DNA from: Clostridiales bacterium
GTDB lineage: Bacteria; Bacillota; Clostridia; Christensenellales; Borkfalkiaceae
NCBI GenBank assembly: GCA_003538975.1
Contig: DPQQ01000014.1
Span: 3,124-67,123 of the forward strand
Direction of reading: 5' to 3'
DNA: 64,000 bases
The notes under the pieces are model-generated. The model ran no database searches. It worked only from the letters and a program-made list of their open reading frames with translations, and was not told where the DNA came from. Made by a program: the position numbers and the translations under genes. Shown here one piece after another: positions 8,750-17,350 of this stretch; position 1 is the stretch's first letter; the number at the start of each line of letters is the position of its first letter.

Positions 8750-9460
8750 CTATTTTCTCGAAACTCTCGCTTCTACCATAAACGATTTGCCGTCTTTAAG
8801 GTATTTGAACAAGTTTGAGTACAGATAGCTATCGGTTTCGTCGGACGAGTCCGCTTTGTTCTCGAGTCGGAAAGTTACCGTAAAGGTAATTTCTTCCGCC
8901 GAGTCGCCTGTGAGAGCTTTTAAGTTATTGGTATCGAATACCGCCTTTAAGCAATAATCGCCGCCGGCGGTACCCTTTTCGCACCTGACGGTCGCGATTT
9001 CGGTATTGCCTTGCGTGATTACGCAGTTTGCCGGGGGAATAGTCGCGGAAGCTTTTTTTCCTCTCGTTATATCGGTAAAATAAATCGAGAACTGTAAAAG
9101 CATGCCCTGAGTCGCTTCCAGAAAGTCGCTCGCGGTTTTGGCGTTAAGCTTCACTTCAAACGAAACGTTGCCGGTCGCCGTAAGGTTGCCGTTGCCGTCG
9201 GTAAATCCGGTGTCGTAATAATCGAAGCCTTTAGGTTCCCTCAGAGTAAGATAGTTCTGACTGTCGGTTACGGTGTACACTTTGAACGGAGCGGCGTTTA
9301 CGGTTGCCTGTATAGAGGGATTGACGATTATCCAGGACGAGAATCCTACGCAAACGACCGCAAGCACGGATAAAACGGCGCACGAAAGAATAAGCTTCTT
9401 TGTCGTCATAGCAAAGGAACCGAAGAACTTATTAAGTTTTTGCGTAATAAATTTTTTCAT
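8750..9460 (-). CDS. TasA-like exported protein with SipW-cognate signal
   Basis: The 236-residue protein has a longer N-terminus (about 20 residues) before the hydrophobic stretch (about 24-42), which ends in GFSSWIIVNP. This is the alternate signal pattern processed by SipW-type peptidases. The rest is predicted beta-rich (alternating hydrophobic and polar strands) without cysteine pairs or an anchor, as expected for fibre subunits of the TasA/CalY group. The start at ATG has GGAAAG upstream. It heads a minus-strand unit with the giant surface protein, driven by the consensus promoter at 9840-9868 with a leader of about 370 bases. The role as a fibre subunit is inferred from the signal type and gene context. 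Confidence 0.8.
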   Translation of the reverse strand: MKKFITQKLNKFFGSFAMTTKKLILSCAVLSVLAVVCVGFSSWIIVNPSIQATVNAAPFKVYTVTDSQNYLTLREPKGFDYYDTGFTDGNGNLTATGNVSFEVKLNAKTASDFLEATQGMLLQFSIYFTDITRGKKASATIPPANCVITQGNTEIATVRCEKGTAGGDYCLKAVFDTNNLKALTGDSAEEITFTVTFRLENKADSSDETDSYLYSNLFKYLKDGKSFMVEARVSRK

Positions 9461-9839
9461 TTCAGTCTTTCCGTTTTTATGTCTGATAGTCGTAGCGGCT
9501 GCAGAGCTGTTTTATAAAAGCTGTTGTGCGTGAGCGGGGTATATCGCTTTTTTATACCTTCCGTAAGCTTTTCCCGTACGTCTTTATAATTCTTTATAAT
9601 AATGATATTTTATCCATAAACCGAATATTATGATTATATGTATATTCCCGAAAAAGCGGATAATTCGCAATAGGATTATCACGGTTTCTTTATTGCGGGA
9701 AATTTTTTGCGTTTATATGAAAGATAAAACGGGCAAAAAGGCTTATAACGTTACCGTTTTTTCTGTAATTCCTTATATCTCTAATTAATACTTAAATATT
9801 AAATATTAAATAATAAAGATTATATAAAGGAATATTTAT
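9461..9839. other. Long AT-rich leader and divergent control region
   Basis: No gene is seen between 9461 and 10111. The first 370 bases form the 5' leader of the minus-strand surface operon. It contains a CGCAAT/ATTGCG inverted repeat (about 9667-9702) and very AT-rich blocks near 9780-9845. The remaining bases hold the two divergent promoters and the poly-G tract, listed separately. Confidence 0.5.
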
Positions 9840-9868
9840 ATTATATTTTTTTTACTATGATGTGTCAA
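9840..9868 (-). promoter_or_regulatory. Consensus sigma-A promoter for the minus-strand surface operon
   Basis: Minus-strand TTGACA (9863-9868), a 17-bp spacer and TATAAT (9840-9845) match consensus exactly. The start would be near 9833, leaving a leader of about 370 nt before the TasA-like gene. Confidence 0.8.
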
Positions 9869-9950
9869 ATAAAAAACGACAAAATATAAAAATAATCGGT
9901 CAAAATTCGTCACAAAACAAAAAAATTTCCAAAAAAGCTCAATTTTTTGC

Positions 9951-9959
9951 GGGGGGGGG
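9951..9959 (+). repeat. Nine-G homopolymer beside a surface-gene promoter
   Basis: A run of nine G in an otherwise AT-rich region ends 8 bp before the -35 element of the plus-strand promoter at 9968. Poly-G tracts of this length and placement are classic slipped-strand mispairing sites in other bacteria. Here the phase-variable role is inference. Confidence 0.7.
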
Positions 9960-9967
9960 TAAAATGC

Positions 9968-9995
9968 TTGACTAATGGATTTTTTTTGCTATAAT
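9968..9995 (+). promoter_or_regulatory. Sigma-A promoter for the plus-strand SipW/TasA-like locus
   Basis: TTGACT (9968-9973), a 16-bp spacer and TATAAT (9990-9995) give a start near 10002, about 110 nt before the first SipW-cognate gene. The poly-G run lies just upstream. Confidence 0.75.
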
Positions 9996-10111
9996 ATGTT
10001 ACTATAAGCTTCTATGTCAAAAAGTCGTTTCCGTATTTTAAAGCTTTTTATATAAAAAGCGGCGGCTTGCGGACGGCGATAAAAAATAAAAAAGATTAAA
10101 GAGGTAAAAAA

Positions 10112-10831
10112 ATGAAAAAGAAACTTACCATCACGATCGCAAGTATTCTTTCGGTCATCGTCATCATCGGCGTTGGCTTCGCGGCATGGGTTATCACTAA
10201 CCCGAAGGTTGAAGATACGGCAGACGGCTCGATTTCCGTTGAAACCGTAACCGACAAATCGTACACGCTTACGGCGGAAATTGCAGAAAACGATAATACG
10301 ATTGTTTTCGGTAAACCGGCAAATGCAACCACCGAAGGCAAATGGTTTACTTTTGACAGCTCGACGAAAGAAGAAAAGTTAGAAGCAACTTTAACTCTTA
10401 CGGTTAAGTATAACGGCACTATTGCTGACGTAGGAGAAATAACATTAACAATGGCAACATTAAACGGGGGCTCCGATACTAACTTTGCGAGCTTGGTAGG
10501 TGCTGGTTATATTGTAAATCCGTCCGTATATAAAGGAAATACCAACCTTGGGAAACTTAAGGTAAATGATTCCGAAAGTAAGATAACTCTCAATGGAAGT
10601 GATTTTTTAGACAATACGGAAACAAAAGAAGCGACGCTTACTCTTACAATAAAATTCGGTTGGGGTGATCATTTTAAAGTAGAACAGACAAATGTAAACC
10701 CGTTTGATTTTTATAATGCAAAAACATATACCGAGGGTCATAATGATGCGGTAACTGTTCTTACCGAACTTGCGAAACTCAACGGCGTTAGCTACAAAGT
10801 AACCGTTACGGGAACGACGACTGCGGCGTAA
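10112..10831 (+). CDS. SipW-cognate TasA-like exported protein 1
   Basis: The 239-residue product has a short basic start, a hydrophobic segment at about residues 5-23 and the FAAWVITNP motif (23-31). This is the hallmark of SipW-cognate alternate signals. The mature part is Thr- and Val-rich with alternating beta-strand pattern and contains a KFGWG..F segment near residue 188 that is shared with the next gene. The latter part carries NP and Y residues at similar spacing. It is probably secreted, trimmed by the SipW encoded at 12151 and polymerised or matrix-associated. GAGG precedes the ATG. It is the first gene downstream of the poly-G promoter. Confidence 0.82.
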   Translation: MKKKLTITIASILSVIVIIGVGFAAWVITNPKVEDTADGSISVETVTDKSYTLTAEIAENDNTIVFGKPANATTEGKWFTFDSSTKEEKLEATLTLTVKYNGTIADVGEITLTMATLNGGSDTNFASLVGAGYIVNPSVYKGNTNLGKLKVNDSESKITLNGSDFLDNTETKEATLTLTIKFGWGDHFKVEQTNVNPFDFYNAKTYTEGHNDAVTVLTELAKLNGVSYKVTVTGTTTAA

Positions 10832-11149
10832 AATAAAGCGGAAATATTTTATATATAACGGTAAACAACCGCCGCTATGTCGCATAAAATAAAAAAGCGG
10901 TATATTTTTATTCTGCGGTTTACAAATGTAATACGGCAGGGCTTCGATGATACAGGTTCGGCTAAAGTTCACCAAAGTTGCCGCAAAAAAATGCGACGAT
11001 AATGCCGGAAACGACAAAAATAGCCGCAGTATGTAAAAAATTGTTGATTTTTGTCATAAGCCGTGTTAAAATATAGCTGAAATAAAAAGATACTATAAAT
11101 CAGGCTAAAATACAAAAAAACCATAAAAATAATTTTAAGGAGAAACAAA
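10832..11149. other. Intergenic region with a second promoter
   Basis: No gene is seen here. An AACCGC/GCGGT inverted repeat around 10874-10905 is followed by a short T-rich stretch and may act as a terminator. TTGATT (11044-11049), 17 bp and TAAAAT (11067-11072) form a plausible promoter for the next SipW-cognate gene, so the two paralogues can be expressed separately. Confidence 0.5.
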
Positions 11150-12004
11150 ATGAAAAAGACTACAAGAAAATCGTTTTCACGTAAAGCGATAATCATTATA
11201 GCAAGCGTATTTTTGGTTATTTCGTTAACCGCGACCGGTTTTGCGGCATGGTTAATCAGTAATAACGCAGATGGTAAGGGCGAAGGGAACGTAACTGCTT
11301 CAAATGTATCCGACGCTATTTTGGGCGTTACTATCGACAGTTCCGAAAATTTAGGAACTATAAACTTCGGACCGGAAGCAGGCGATAACGAAGGCAACGT
11401 AAGAGCTGAAGATGCGAGCGATGTTGAAAGTCTTACCGTAACGGTAACGGGCAAAATCGGCAATTTCAATACTCTTGATAAAATGCTTGTAACCGTTAAC
11501 TGCCCGGATGAAGTTCTTACAGCAGCCGGATATACTTGGACGGGAGATGACGGTGCAAGAACGTACGCATATAATAAGGATAAGGCTTTTATAGCTCTTC
11601 CTGCGTATGCTATGGACAAAGACGGCAAGGCATTACCGCTTCCTGCGGGAGAAGACACTACTAAAGCTATGACATATGAAAGCTCTTTATTTACAGCAGG
11701 AGACAACGAAAACGAAAAGAAGTTCAGCGTTGAAGTAAAATTCGGCTGGGGCGCTTTGTTTGAGGGTAACAATCCCGGCAGATATTTAGACGAAGAAACC
11801 GTAAACAAAAATAAATTAACTGTTTCTGCGGAAAATAAAAAGGCATTACTTGCAATAGCTAATGGTCATAAAGGATCCGGTATAACTGAAGATTATACAG
11901 CGTTATCGGCTTTTGCAAAGAGAGATATTCTTAACTATATGAAAACTTTATTCGGTTCGTCTACTCTTAAATACACCGTCGTTATCAACGCACAGGCAAA
12001 ATAA
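11150..12004 (+). CDS. SipW-cognate TasA-like exported protein 2
   Basis: The 284-residue product has a basic N-terminus (KKTTRKSFSRK), a hydrophobic core (about 13-29) and FAAWLISNN (31-39), matching the SipW-cognate signal. The mature domain is beta-rich, with the KFGWG..F segment near residue 202 shared with the upstream paralogue. It also has an inserted acidic region (TSA-like repeats of D, E and G) not seen there. AAGGAG lies upstream of the ATG. A strong terminator follows, separating it from sipW. The two paralogues differ enough that they could be major and minor subunits, which is inference. Confidence 0.82.
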   Translation: MKKTTRKSFSRKAIIIIASVFLVISLTATGFAAWLISNNADGKGEGNVTASNVSDAILGVTIDSSENLGTINFGPEAGDNEGNVRAEDASDVESLTVTVTGKIGNFNTLDKMLVTVNCPDEVLTAAGYTWTGDDGARTYAYNKDKAFIALPAYAMDKDGKALPLPAGEDTTKAMTYESSLFTAGDNENEKKFSVEVKFGWGALFEGNNPGRYLDEETVNKNKLTVSAENKKALLAIANGHKGSGITEDYTALSAFAKRDILNYMKTLFGSSTLKYTVVINAQAK

Positions 12005-12084
12005 TTAAATACAAGAGCAAGGGCAAGGCAAAAGCCGCGGATTTAACCGCAAATTCGAGCCTTACTTTCTGCCGAAACAAAAAT

Positions 12085-12131
12085 AAAAAGTCCTTTTGTC
12101 CGGGCTAAAAGCTCGGGCAAGGGACTTTTTG
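12085..12131 (+). terminator. Strong terminator between fibre-subunit gene and sipW
   Basis: AAAAAGTCC ... GGACTTTTT brackets an inner CCGGGC/GCTCGGG helix and ends only 20 bases before the sipW ATG. Partial read-through would give high subunit and low peptidase levels. Confidence 0.85.
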
Positions 12132-12150
12132 AAAAATACGGGAAATAATC

Positions 12151-13218
12151 ATGTCATCGCTCGATATTATTGCGCTTATCGTTACTATACTTGCGGTAGC
12201 AAGCTTTTCGGTCGTGTTTACTCTTTTATTCGGAACGTACGCAAAAAGCGTAATTCAGGGATATAAGGACGGTAAAAACGACGCCGAGCTTATAACCGAA
12301 TTCGTAAAGGACAAGCAAAAAGAAAAAGCCGCAAAAAGAAAACGGCGCGAAGTCATAAAACGGGTAATAAGTTCCGTTCTTACGGCATTCGTATGCGTTT
12401 TTTTCATACTCGCTCTGGTCAATAAAATAAGCGGAAACGCCACCGTTGTCGGCAACAAAACTCTTATGGTCGTCGCAAGCGGTTCCATGAGCGAAAAGAA
12501 CGCTAAATATAAAGACTATCTGAGCGGACACGACGATCAGTTCCCGACGTACAGCATAATCGTTTTAGAAAAAGTAGATAGTCCCGAAGACCTTAAAAGG
12601 TACGACGTAATAGCTTACGTAAACGACAAGGGCGTGAATATTATTCACCGTATCGTAAACGTCAACAGCGACGGAACGTATACCACGCGCGGCGACGCCA
12701 ACGCCGAAAGCGACAGCGACCATCCGCCGTTCGACAGAGTTATAGGAAAATATACGGGTAAATATCTGCCTACGATAGGCGTGTTTATACTGTTCTTCCA
12801 GTCGTACTCCGGTATAGCGACTATCTTAGCCGTTATTTATTGTATGATAATGATGGATAACCGCGCTAAGGCAATGAACGACGCTCGCGAAGAACGCATG
12901 ACCGCTCTGTCTGCCGCTCTGAGTCTCGACAAAGTCGAAAATACCGATAATCTTACGGTTGAATTTATCGAAAAATTATATCTCGACAAGTTTATTTATA
13001 CGATCGATCCGAGCGGTATGGTTACCGAGGAAGTCCGCGAAGAAATATTGAAGGATAACCCGGAACCGGAAGGCTATAACGATATAAACGATTTTACGAA
13101 AGAAAAAAATACGGACGACGAAAAGACCGATAAAAATTTTCCGGCTGAACCCGTTATAAAGGAAACTGTCGGGAACGGATCGAAAAATTCCGATAATAAA
13201 GGGGAAACTAAAAAATAA
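12151..13218 (+). CDS. sipW: SipW-type (Ser-His, ER-like) signal peptidase I with extra helix and long tail
   Basis: Membrane-bound signal peptidase of the SipW/ER type. The nucleophile is Ser112 in the ASGSMS motif. The general base position is His166 (IIHRI), not the Lys of ordinary bacterial type I peptidases. The GDAN box is at 181-184. At 355 residues it is much longer than B. subtilis SipW (about 190). There is an additional N-terminal helix (about 5-28), a very basic cytoplasmic loop (52-71), the usual helix (73-90), a C-terminal helix (about 208-232) and an acidic cytoplasmic tail of some 120 residues. Its natural substrates are most likely the three TasA-like proteins and perhaps the giant surface protein. 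No strong Shine-Dalgarno site is seen. Confidence 0.9.
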   Translation: MSSLDIIALIVTILAVASFSVVFTLLFGTYAKSVIQGYKDGKNDAELITEFVKDKQKEKAAKRKRREVIKRVISSVLTAFVCVFFILALVNKISGNATVVGNKTLMVVASGSMSEKNAKYKDYLSGHDDQFPTYSIIVLEKVDSPEDLKRYDVIAYVNDKGVNIIHRIVNVNSDGTYTTRGDANAESDSDHPPFDRVIGKYTGKYLPTIGVFILFFQSYSGIATILAVIYCMIMMDNRAKAMNDAREERMTALSAALSLDKVENTDNLTVEFIEKLYLDKFIYTIDPSGMVTEEVREEILKDNPEPEGYNDINDFTKEKNTDDEKTDKNFPAEPVIKETVGNGSKNSDNKGETKK

Positions 13219-13287
13219 GGTGCGGATAACTTTCCGCGGCGATATGCGGGCAAATGCCTGCGTAAAAAATAAAAGTTGGTAAAATTT

Positions 13288-15114
13288 ATGATAAAAACGC
13301 TTTTTACAAGAAAAAACTTCATTGCGATAGCTCTTTCGGTTATGTATTCCGTGCTACTGGTGTTCGTTTGCGCGTGCATCGACGGTGCGCATAACTTCTT
13401 CCCGAAAAAGAATACGGTAAACATCATTGCGCAGGGTATGCGCTTTGAAGAGATTGCCGGCGGAACCGCAGGCTTTATCATGGTTATGTTCGCGGCGGTA
13501 TTCGTTTCGCTCGCGGCGGTAGCTATATGCTTTGAAAGACAGTTCGCTATATTCAAAAAAGAATCGCCCGCAAGCGGAAAGATGTTCGCCTGGTATTTCG
13601 GTACGGCGGCGGTAGCGATAATCGTTTCGCTCGTTCTCGGCATACTTATGCAGAGACCTCTGACCGGCGAAAACATCGGCAAGGCGATGAAGTATTTATG
13701 GCAGGTGATTTTGCTTACCACCGTTATTTATATAATGATGGTTGTAGTTATCGGCGCGCCCGTCATGCTTATCGTTAACTTTTTCTTCGTCGATAAACCT
13801 TTCAGATTTTTCTCGAAAGAAGACGAACCCGTTTTCGACGACGATAACGTAAGTCTCGACGTTACGGGCAGTTTCGACGGACAGACCACTGCAAACCAGG
13901 TAGGTTCGGGCGTTGCGGCGACAAGCGCGCTTCCTGCTACTTCTCCGGACGGCTCCGACGGGGCTTCTTCGCCAATGGGAGGCAAGACCGTCGCGGAAGA
14001 CACGGGAATGAAAGACAGGGAAGAAGTATTCCCGTCGCTTACCGGAATAGACGAAACTTACGAAGGCTTCGAACTGCCGCTCGGCAAATCCGACGAGCTT
14101 TCGCTTAAAAAACTTGCCGATAAATTCAGACTGTACCTTGCTAAAGTCCACGGACTTTATTTCGATACGGATACGATAAGATTTTTTATAAGCGGTTTCG
14201 CTGCGAGCCATTTCGAGATACTCGAAGGTCTTTCCGGTACAGGTAAATCGTCGCTCCCCAGATATTTTGCGGAATTTATCGGAGCGAAAGTCTTGTTCAT
14301 GCCCGTTCAGGCGACGTGGAGAGATAAAACGAGCATTTTAGGGTTCTACAACGAATTTTCGAAAACTTATACCGAAACGGAATTTTTATCGTCCGTTTAC
14401 GAAGCGAATTACGCGCCCGACACTCTTAACTTCTACGTTCTCGACGAAATGAATATTTCGAGAGTGGAATATTACTTTGCGGACCTTTTGTCCGTTCTCG
14501 AATACCCCGTCCCCGACTGGAAGATAAAAATCATGAGCGTTCCGCACGACTTTATTCCACCGATGAAACTGACCGACGGATACTTGCAGATTCCCGAAAA
14601 CTGCTACTTTGTCGGCACGGCGAACAGAGACGACTCGACATTCACCATAACCGACAAGGTTTACGACAGAGCCATAACTTTGGAATTTACGAAGAGAAAC
14701 GATCCCTTCGAAGTAACAGAAGAAACCGAAAAGGTTAACCTTACCGCGAGCGGACTTAAAAACCTTTTTACCGCAGCAGAGCTTGACGGCAAAAACGCCC
14801 TTAATAAATCGGACGTTGATAAGCTTGACGAGCTTTCGGACTTTATTTACGACAAGTTCGACATAGCTATCGGCAACCGTATACTCAATCAGACCGAAAA
14901 GATAGTTCCCGTATTCATTGCGGCGGGCGGTACAAAAGAAGACGCACTCGACCTTATGCTCTCGAAAAAGCTTTTCTCGAAGATCGAAGGCAGATTCGAA
15001 GACTACGTTAAACCCGCTCTCGAAGAAACTTTAGACCTTATTTCGAAACTTTACGGCAAGGGCAAACTTTTCCGTTCCGAAAAGGTCATAAACAAAATAA
15101 TAAAAACGCTTTAA
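13288..15114 (+). CDS. Membrane-anchored McrB-like AAA+ ATPase
   Basis: About 608 residues. Four transmembrane helices occupy roughly residues 10-166, followed by a 100-residue Ser/Gly/Asp-rich linker and a C-terminal AAA+ module of the McrB/MoxR-like group. The module has Walker A GLSGTGKSS (about 314-322), Walker B VLDEMN (about 384-389), sensor 1 GTANRDDS (about 443-450) and an arginine-finger candidate in VYDRA (about 461). McrB proteins act as hexameric motors with a McrC-type partner, and the next gene resembles such a partner. McrB ATPases of restriction systems are soluble and carry DNA-binding domains, and neither applies here. ATG at 13288 is preferred to an upstream TTG at 13276. 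Role in surface assembly is inferred from the locus. Confidence 0.82.
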   Translation: MIKTLFTRKNFIAIALSVMYSVLLVFVCACIDGAHNFFPKKNTVNIIAQGMRFEEIAGGTAGFIMVMFAAVFVSLAAVAICFERQFAIFKKESPASGKMFAWYFGTAAVAIIVSLVLGILMQRPLTGENIGKAMKYLWQVILLTTVIYIMMVVVIGAPVMLIVNFFFVDKPFRFFSKEDEPVFDDDNVSLDVTGSFDGQTTANQVGSGVAATSALPATSPDGSDGASSPMGGKTVAEDTGMKDREEVFPSLTGIDETYEGFELPLGKSDELSLKKLADKFRLYLAKVHGLYFDTDTIRFFISGFAASHFEILEGLSGTGKSSLPRYFAEFIGAKVLFMPVQATWRDKTSILGFYNEFSKTYTETEFLSSVYEANYAPDTLNFYVLDEMNISRVEYYFADLLSVLEYPVPDWKIKIMSVPHDFIPPMKLTDGYLQIPENCYFVGTANRDDSTFTITDKVYDRAITLEFTKRNDPFEVTEETEKVNLTASGLKNLFTAAELDGKNALNKSDVDKLDELSDFIYDKFDIAIGNRILNQTEKIVPVFIAAGGTKEDALDLMLSKKLFSKIEGRFEDYVKPALEETLDLISKLYGKGKLFRSEKVINKIIKTL

Positions 15115-15219
15115 CAGATAGACCGTCCGCCACGGATAGGTTTCGCCGGTACAGGTACCGCGGTATTTGTACGAAGAGACCAACCCGTTATACGGGCGGC
15201 GGAAATATAAAAAAATCTT

Positions 15220-16500
15220 ATGATATTAAATAAGCAGCAGGAGTTTAAAAGTAACGCCGCCGGAGCGGAAGAATTTATTTCTTCGTACGGCGGACTTTCG
15301 GGCGCGTACCCGCATATAGCGGATGCGGGCGACTTTTCGCTACAAAAAATATCGTACGACGAAGACGAACGGTATCTTAAAAAAATACTTTCGACCTTGC
15401 AGGTAATATCTTCCATTGCGGCGAAACCGCACGTTTCGACAAAGAGAGAAGAGATTTTTACCCGCATAGAACAGGCGGGACAGATTACTCCGGACGAGTT
15501 TTCGCGTGTGTGCCGGGATACGAGCTTGTGGAAGCGCAGGGGAGTAAGAATGATTCCCGAAGAGATTTATTACTACCATAGCGAAGACGAACTCGCAATT
15601 TATGAAAACAGATTTATAGTCTTGCTCGTGAATCTTCTTGCAGAAGAGATTATCGAAACGCGTAACGTCTATTCCGAAAGATTACCTAAACTTAACGAAA
15701 CGGGCGATATATTAAATGTAGACGACATAAATTCGGGAAGAACCGGCGCCGTGCTCGAGAGCCTTAAAGATATCGAAAAGAGAATAGGCTATATAAAAAA
15801 CACGGATTTTTATAAGATCGTTTCAAAAGAAAAGTTGCCCGAAGGCAGAATTACGCCGACGAACATACTTCTTAAAGACTTAAAGTACCGCACTTGTTTC
15901 AAGTTTTACAACGGGTACTTAAAATATTCGCATGAAGGCGAGTTTGCCGAAAATATGCTTTCCGTTACCGAAATTTACATTCTTAAGGCGTTAAGATCGC
16001 TCGGTTACGACTTTAATAAAGAGAGCGAAGGTTTTTATAAGGCTTGTAACGATAAATTTGCGCTTGAATTTAAGTTTATTAAGTCCGGCGTCGTTATTTT
16101 GTCGGTGACAAGGGGCGGTTTTACGGTAAAGCACGCGCTTTTTACTTATAACGCGGATAAAGACCATGCGTTAAAAACGCTTGAAAATCTTAACGAAACC
16201 GACTTTGTAAGCGTCGAAACAGTCGGAATATGGTCGCTCAAAGATCTTATTACCGGCGAAACGCTTTCTAAAACCGATATGTCGGAAGAAGAGTTTGTCG
16301 GATTGTGGCTTTTATCAAAGACAAAGCTGATAAATTCGGACTCCGCGGCGTATAAAAAATATTGTCCCGTATGCGGCGGCGTCGTTTACGATAAGGATAA
16401 AAAACTCATCTGCGGGAAATGCGGATCGGAATACACGTACGGGCTTCATGGTACCTGTACCGGCGAAATATGGCTGCTTAAGCTAAGGAGAGGCGTATGA
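15220..16500 (+). CDS. McrC-like (DUF2357-like) protein with C-terminal zinc ribbon
   Basis: The 426-residue soluble protein has a central segment (about 105-145) with YENRFI after a run of charged and Tyr residues. This resembles the DUF2357 domain of McrC-type partners of AAA+ motors. No convincing PD-(D/E)xK nuclease signature is visible downstream; an LEFKF segment near 285 is the only E-x-K and lacks the preceding PD. The C-terminus carries a zinc ribbon with Cys382, Cys385, Cys398 and Cys401. The stop overlaps the start of the ABC ATPase by four bases. It follows the McrB-like ATPase, so a nuclease-free motor-adaptor pair is likely. The DUF2357 assignment is moderate. Confidence 0.6.
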   Translation: MILNKQQEFKSNAAGAEEFISSYGGLSGAYPHIADAGDFSLQKISYDEDERYLKKILSTLQVISSIAAKPHVSTKREEIFTRIEQAGQITPDEFSRVCRDTSLWKRRGVRMIPEEIYYYHSEDELAIYENRFIVLLVNLLAEEIIETRNVYSERLPKLNETGDILNVDDINSGRTGAVLESLKDIEKRIGYIKNTDFYKIVSKEKLPEGRITPTNILLKDLKYRTCFKFYNGYLKYSHEGEFAENMLSVTEIYILKALRSLGYDFNKESEGFYKACNDKFALEFKFIKSGVVILSVTRGGFTVKHALFTYNADKDHALKTLENLNETDFVSVETVGIWSLKDLITGETLSKTDMSEEEFVGLWLLSKTKLINSDSAAYKKYCPVCGGVVYDKDKKLICGKCGSEYTYGLHGTCTGEIWLLKLRRGV

Positions 16501-17255
16501 CCGAAATACTTAAAACAAACGAATCCGCCGAAAGAGAACCCTCGATATTGATAGAAGATCTTTATAAATCTTACGGCAATAAAGAAGTTCTTAAAGGGCT
16601 GAGCTTAAAAGTTTATCCCGGGGAACTTTTCGGATTCATCGGCAAAAACGGCATAGGTAAGTCAACCACCATCGACTGCATGATCGGAGCGAAACAATTT
16701 AACGGCGGAAGAATCGTCGTGGGCGGTTGCGATATAGTTAAAGATCCGCTCGGGGCAAAAAGCAAATTCGGCTACGTCGCGAGCGAACCGTCCTGCTACG
16801 AAGTCATGACCGGCTACGATTATCTTGAATTCATAGCCGGCATATACCAAATTTCGGAAGGCGAATTTATAAAGAATTATTCTTATCTTTTAGGTAGACT
16901 AAAATTTGACCTTAAAGAACTTAAAAACCGCATTTCGGACTACTCGCACGGTATGAAACAGAAGCTCTGTCTTGCGGCGAGCCTTTTGTTCAATCCCGAC
17001 ATATGGATACTCGACGAACCGACGGTAGGTCTCGACGTGATGACGGTCGAAGAACTCAAAAAGATGATGAGAGAGTATGCCGATCACGGCAAGACGGTTT
17101 TTATGACTTCGCACAATATCGAACTCGTAAGCCGCTTATGCGACAGGGTAGCCGTAGTAAACGACGGCAAGGTTGCGGCTTTTTACGACTTAAACAAAGA
17201 GCCTAACAGAAGACTTCAGCTCGGTAAACTGTTCGTAGAACTGTACGGGGAATAA
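16497..17255 (+). CDS. ABC transporter ATP-binding protein
   Basis: This 252-residue nucleotide-binding subunit has Walker A GKNGIGKST (about 53-61), a signature HGMKQ within YSHGMKQKL in place of LSGGQ, Walker B IWILDEP and the H-loop TSHN. The SHGMKQ signature is typical of ABC-2 type exporters such as drug, lantibiotic-immunity or polysaccharide exporters. It starts inside the stop of the McrC-like gene (ATGA overlap), so it is translationally coupled to it. The permease follows 95 bases later. The substrate is unknown; context suggests a component or precursor of the surface structure, or removal of misassembled subunits. Confidence 0.9.
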   Translation: MTEILKTNESAEREPSILIEDLYKSYGNKEVLKGLSLKVYPGELFGFIGKNGIGKSTTIDCMIGAKQFNGGRIVVGGCDIVKDPLGAKSKFGYVASEPSCYEVMTGYDYLEFIAGIYQISEGEFIKNYSYLLGRLKFDLKELKNRISDYSHGMKQKLCLAASLLFNPDIWILDEPTVGLDVMTVEELKKMMREYADHGKTVFMTSHNIELVSRLCDRVAVVNDGKVAAFYDLNKEPNRRLQLGKLFVELYGE

Positions 17256-17350
17256 TTTTGTATTAAAGTTTGGTAAATTACGGTAAGGTTTCGGCGATAC
17301 ATGCCGGGTAAACTTACGCCAAAGGCAACTAAGACGAAACGGAGAAGTTT

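Noticed and set aside
12151..13218. Ordinary type I signal peptidase (Ser-Lys)
   Set aside because: The general-base position is His in IIHRI, with no lysine in the usual motif, so it is SipW/ER type.
13288..16500. McrBC restriction system
   Set aside because: No nuclease or DNA-recognition domain is visible, the ATPase is membrane-anchored and the neighbours are surface and export genes. I kept this as a related but distinct machine.
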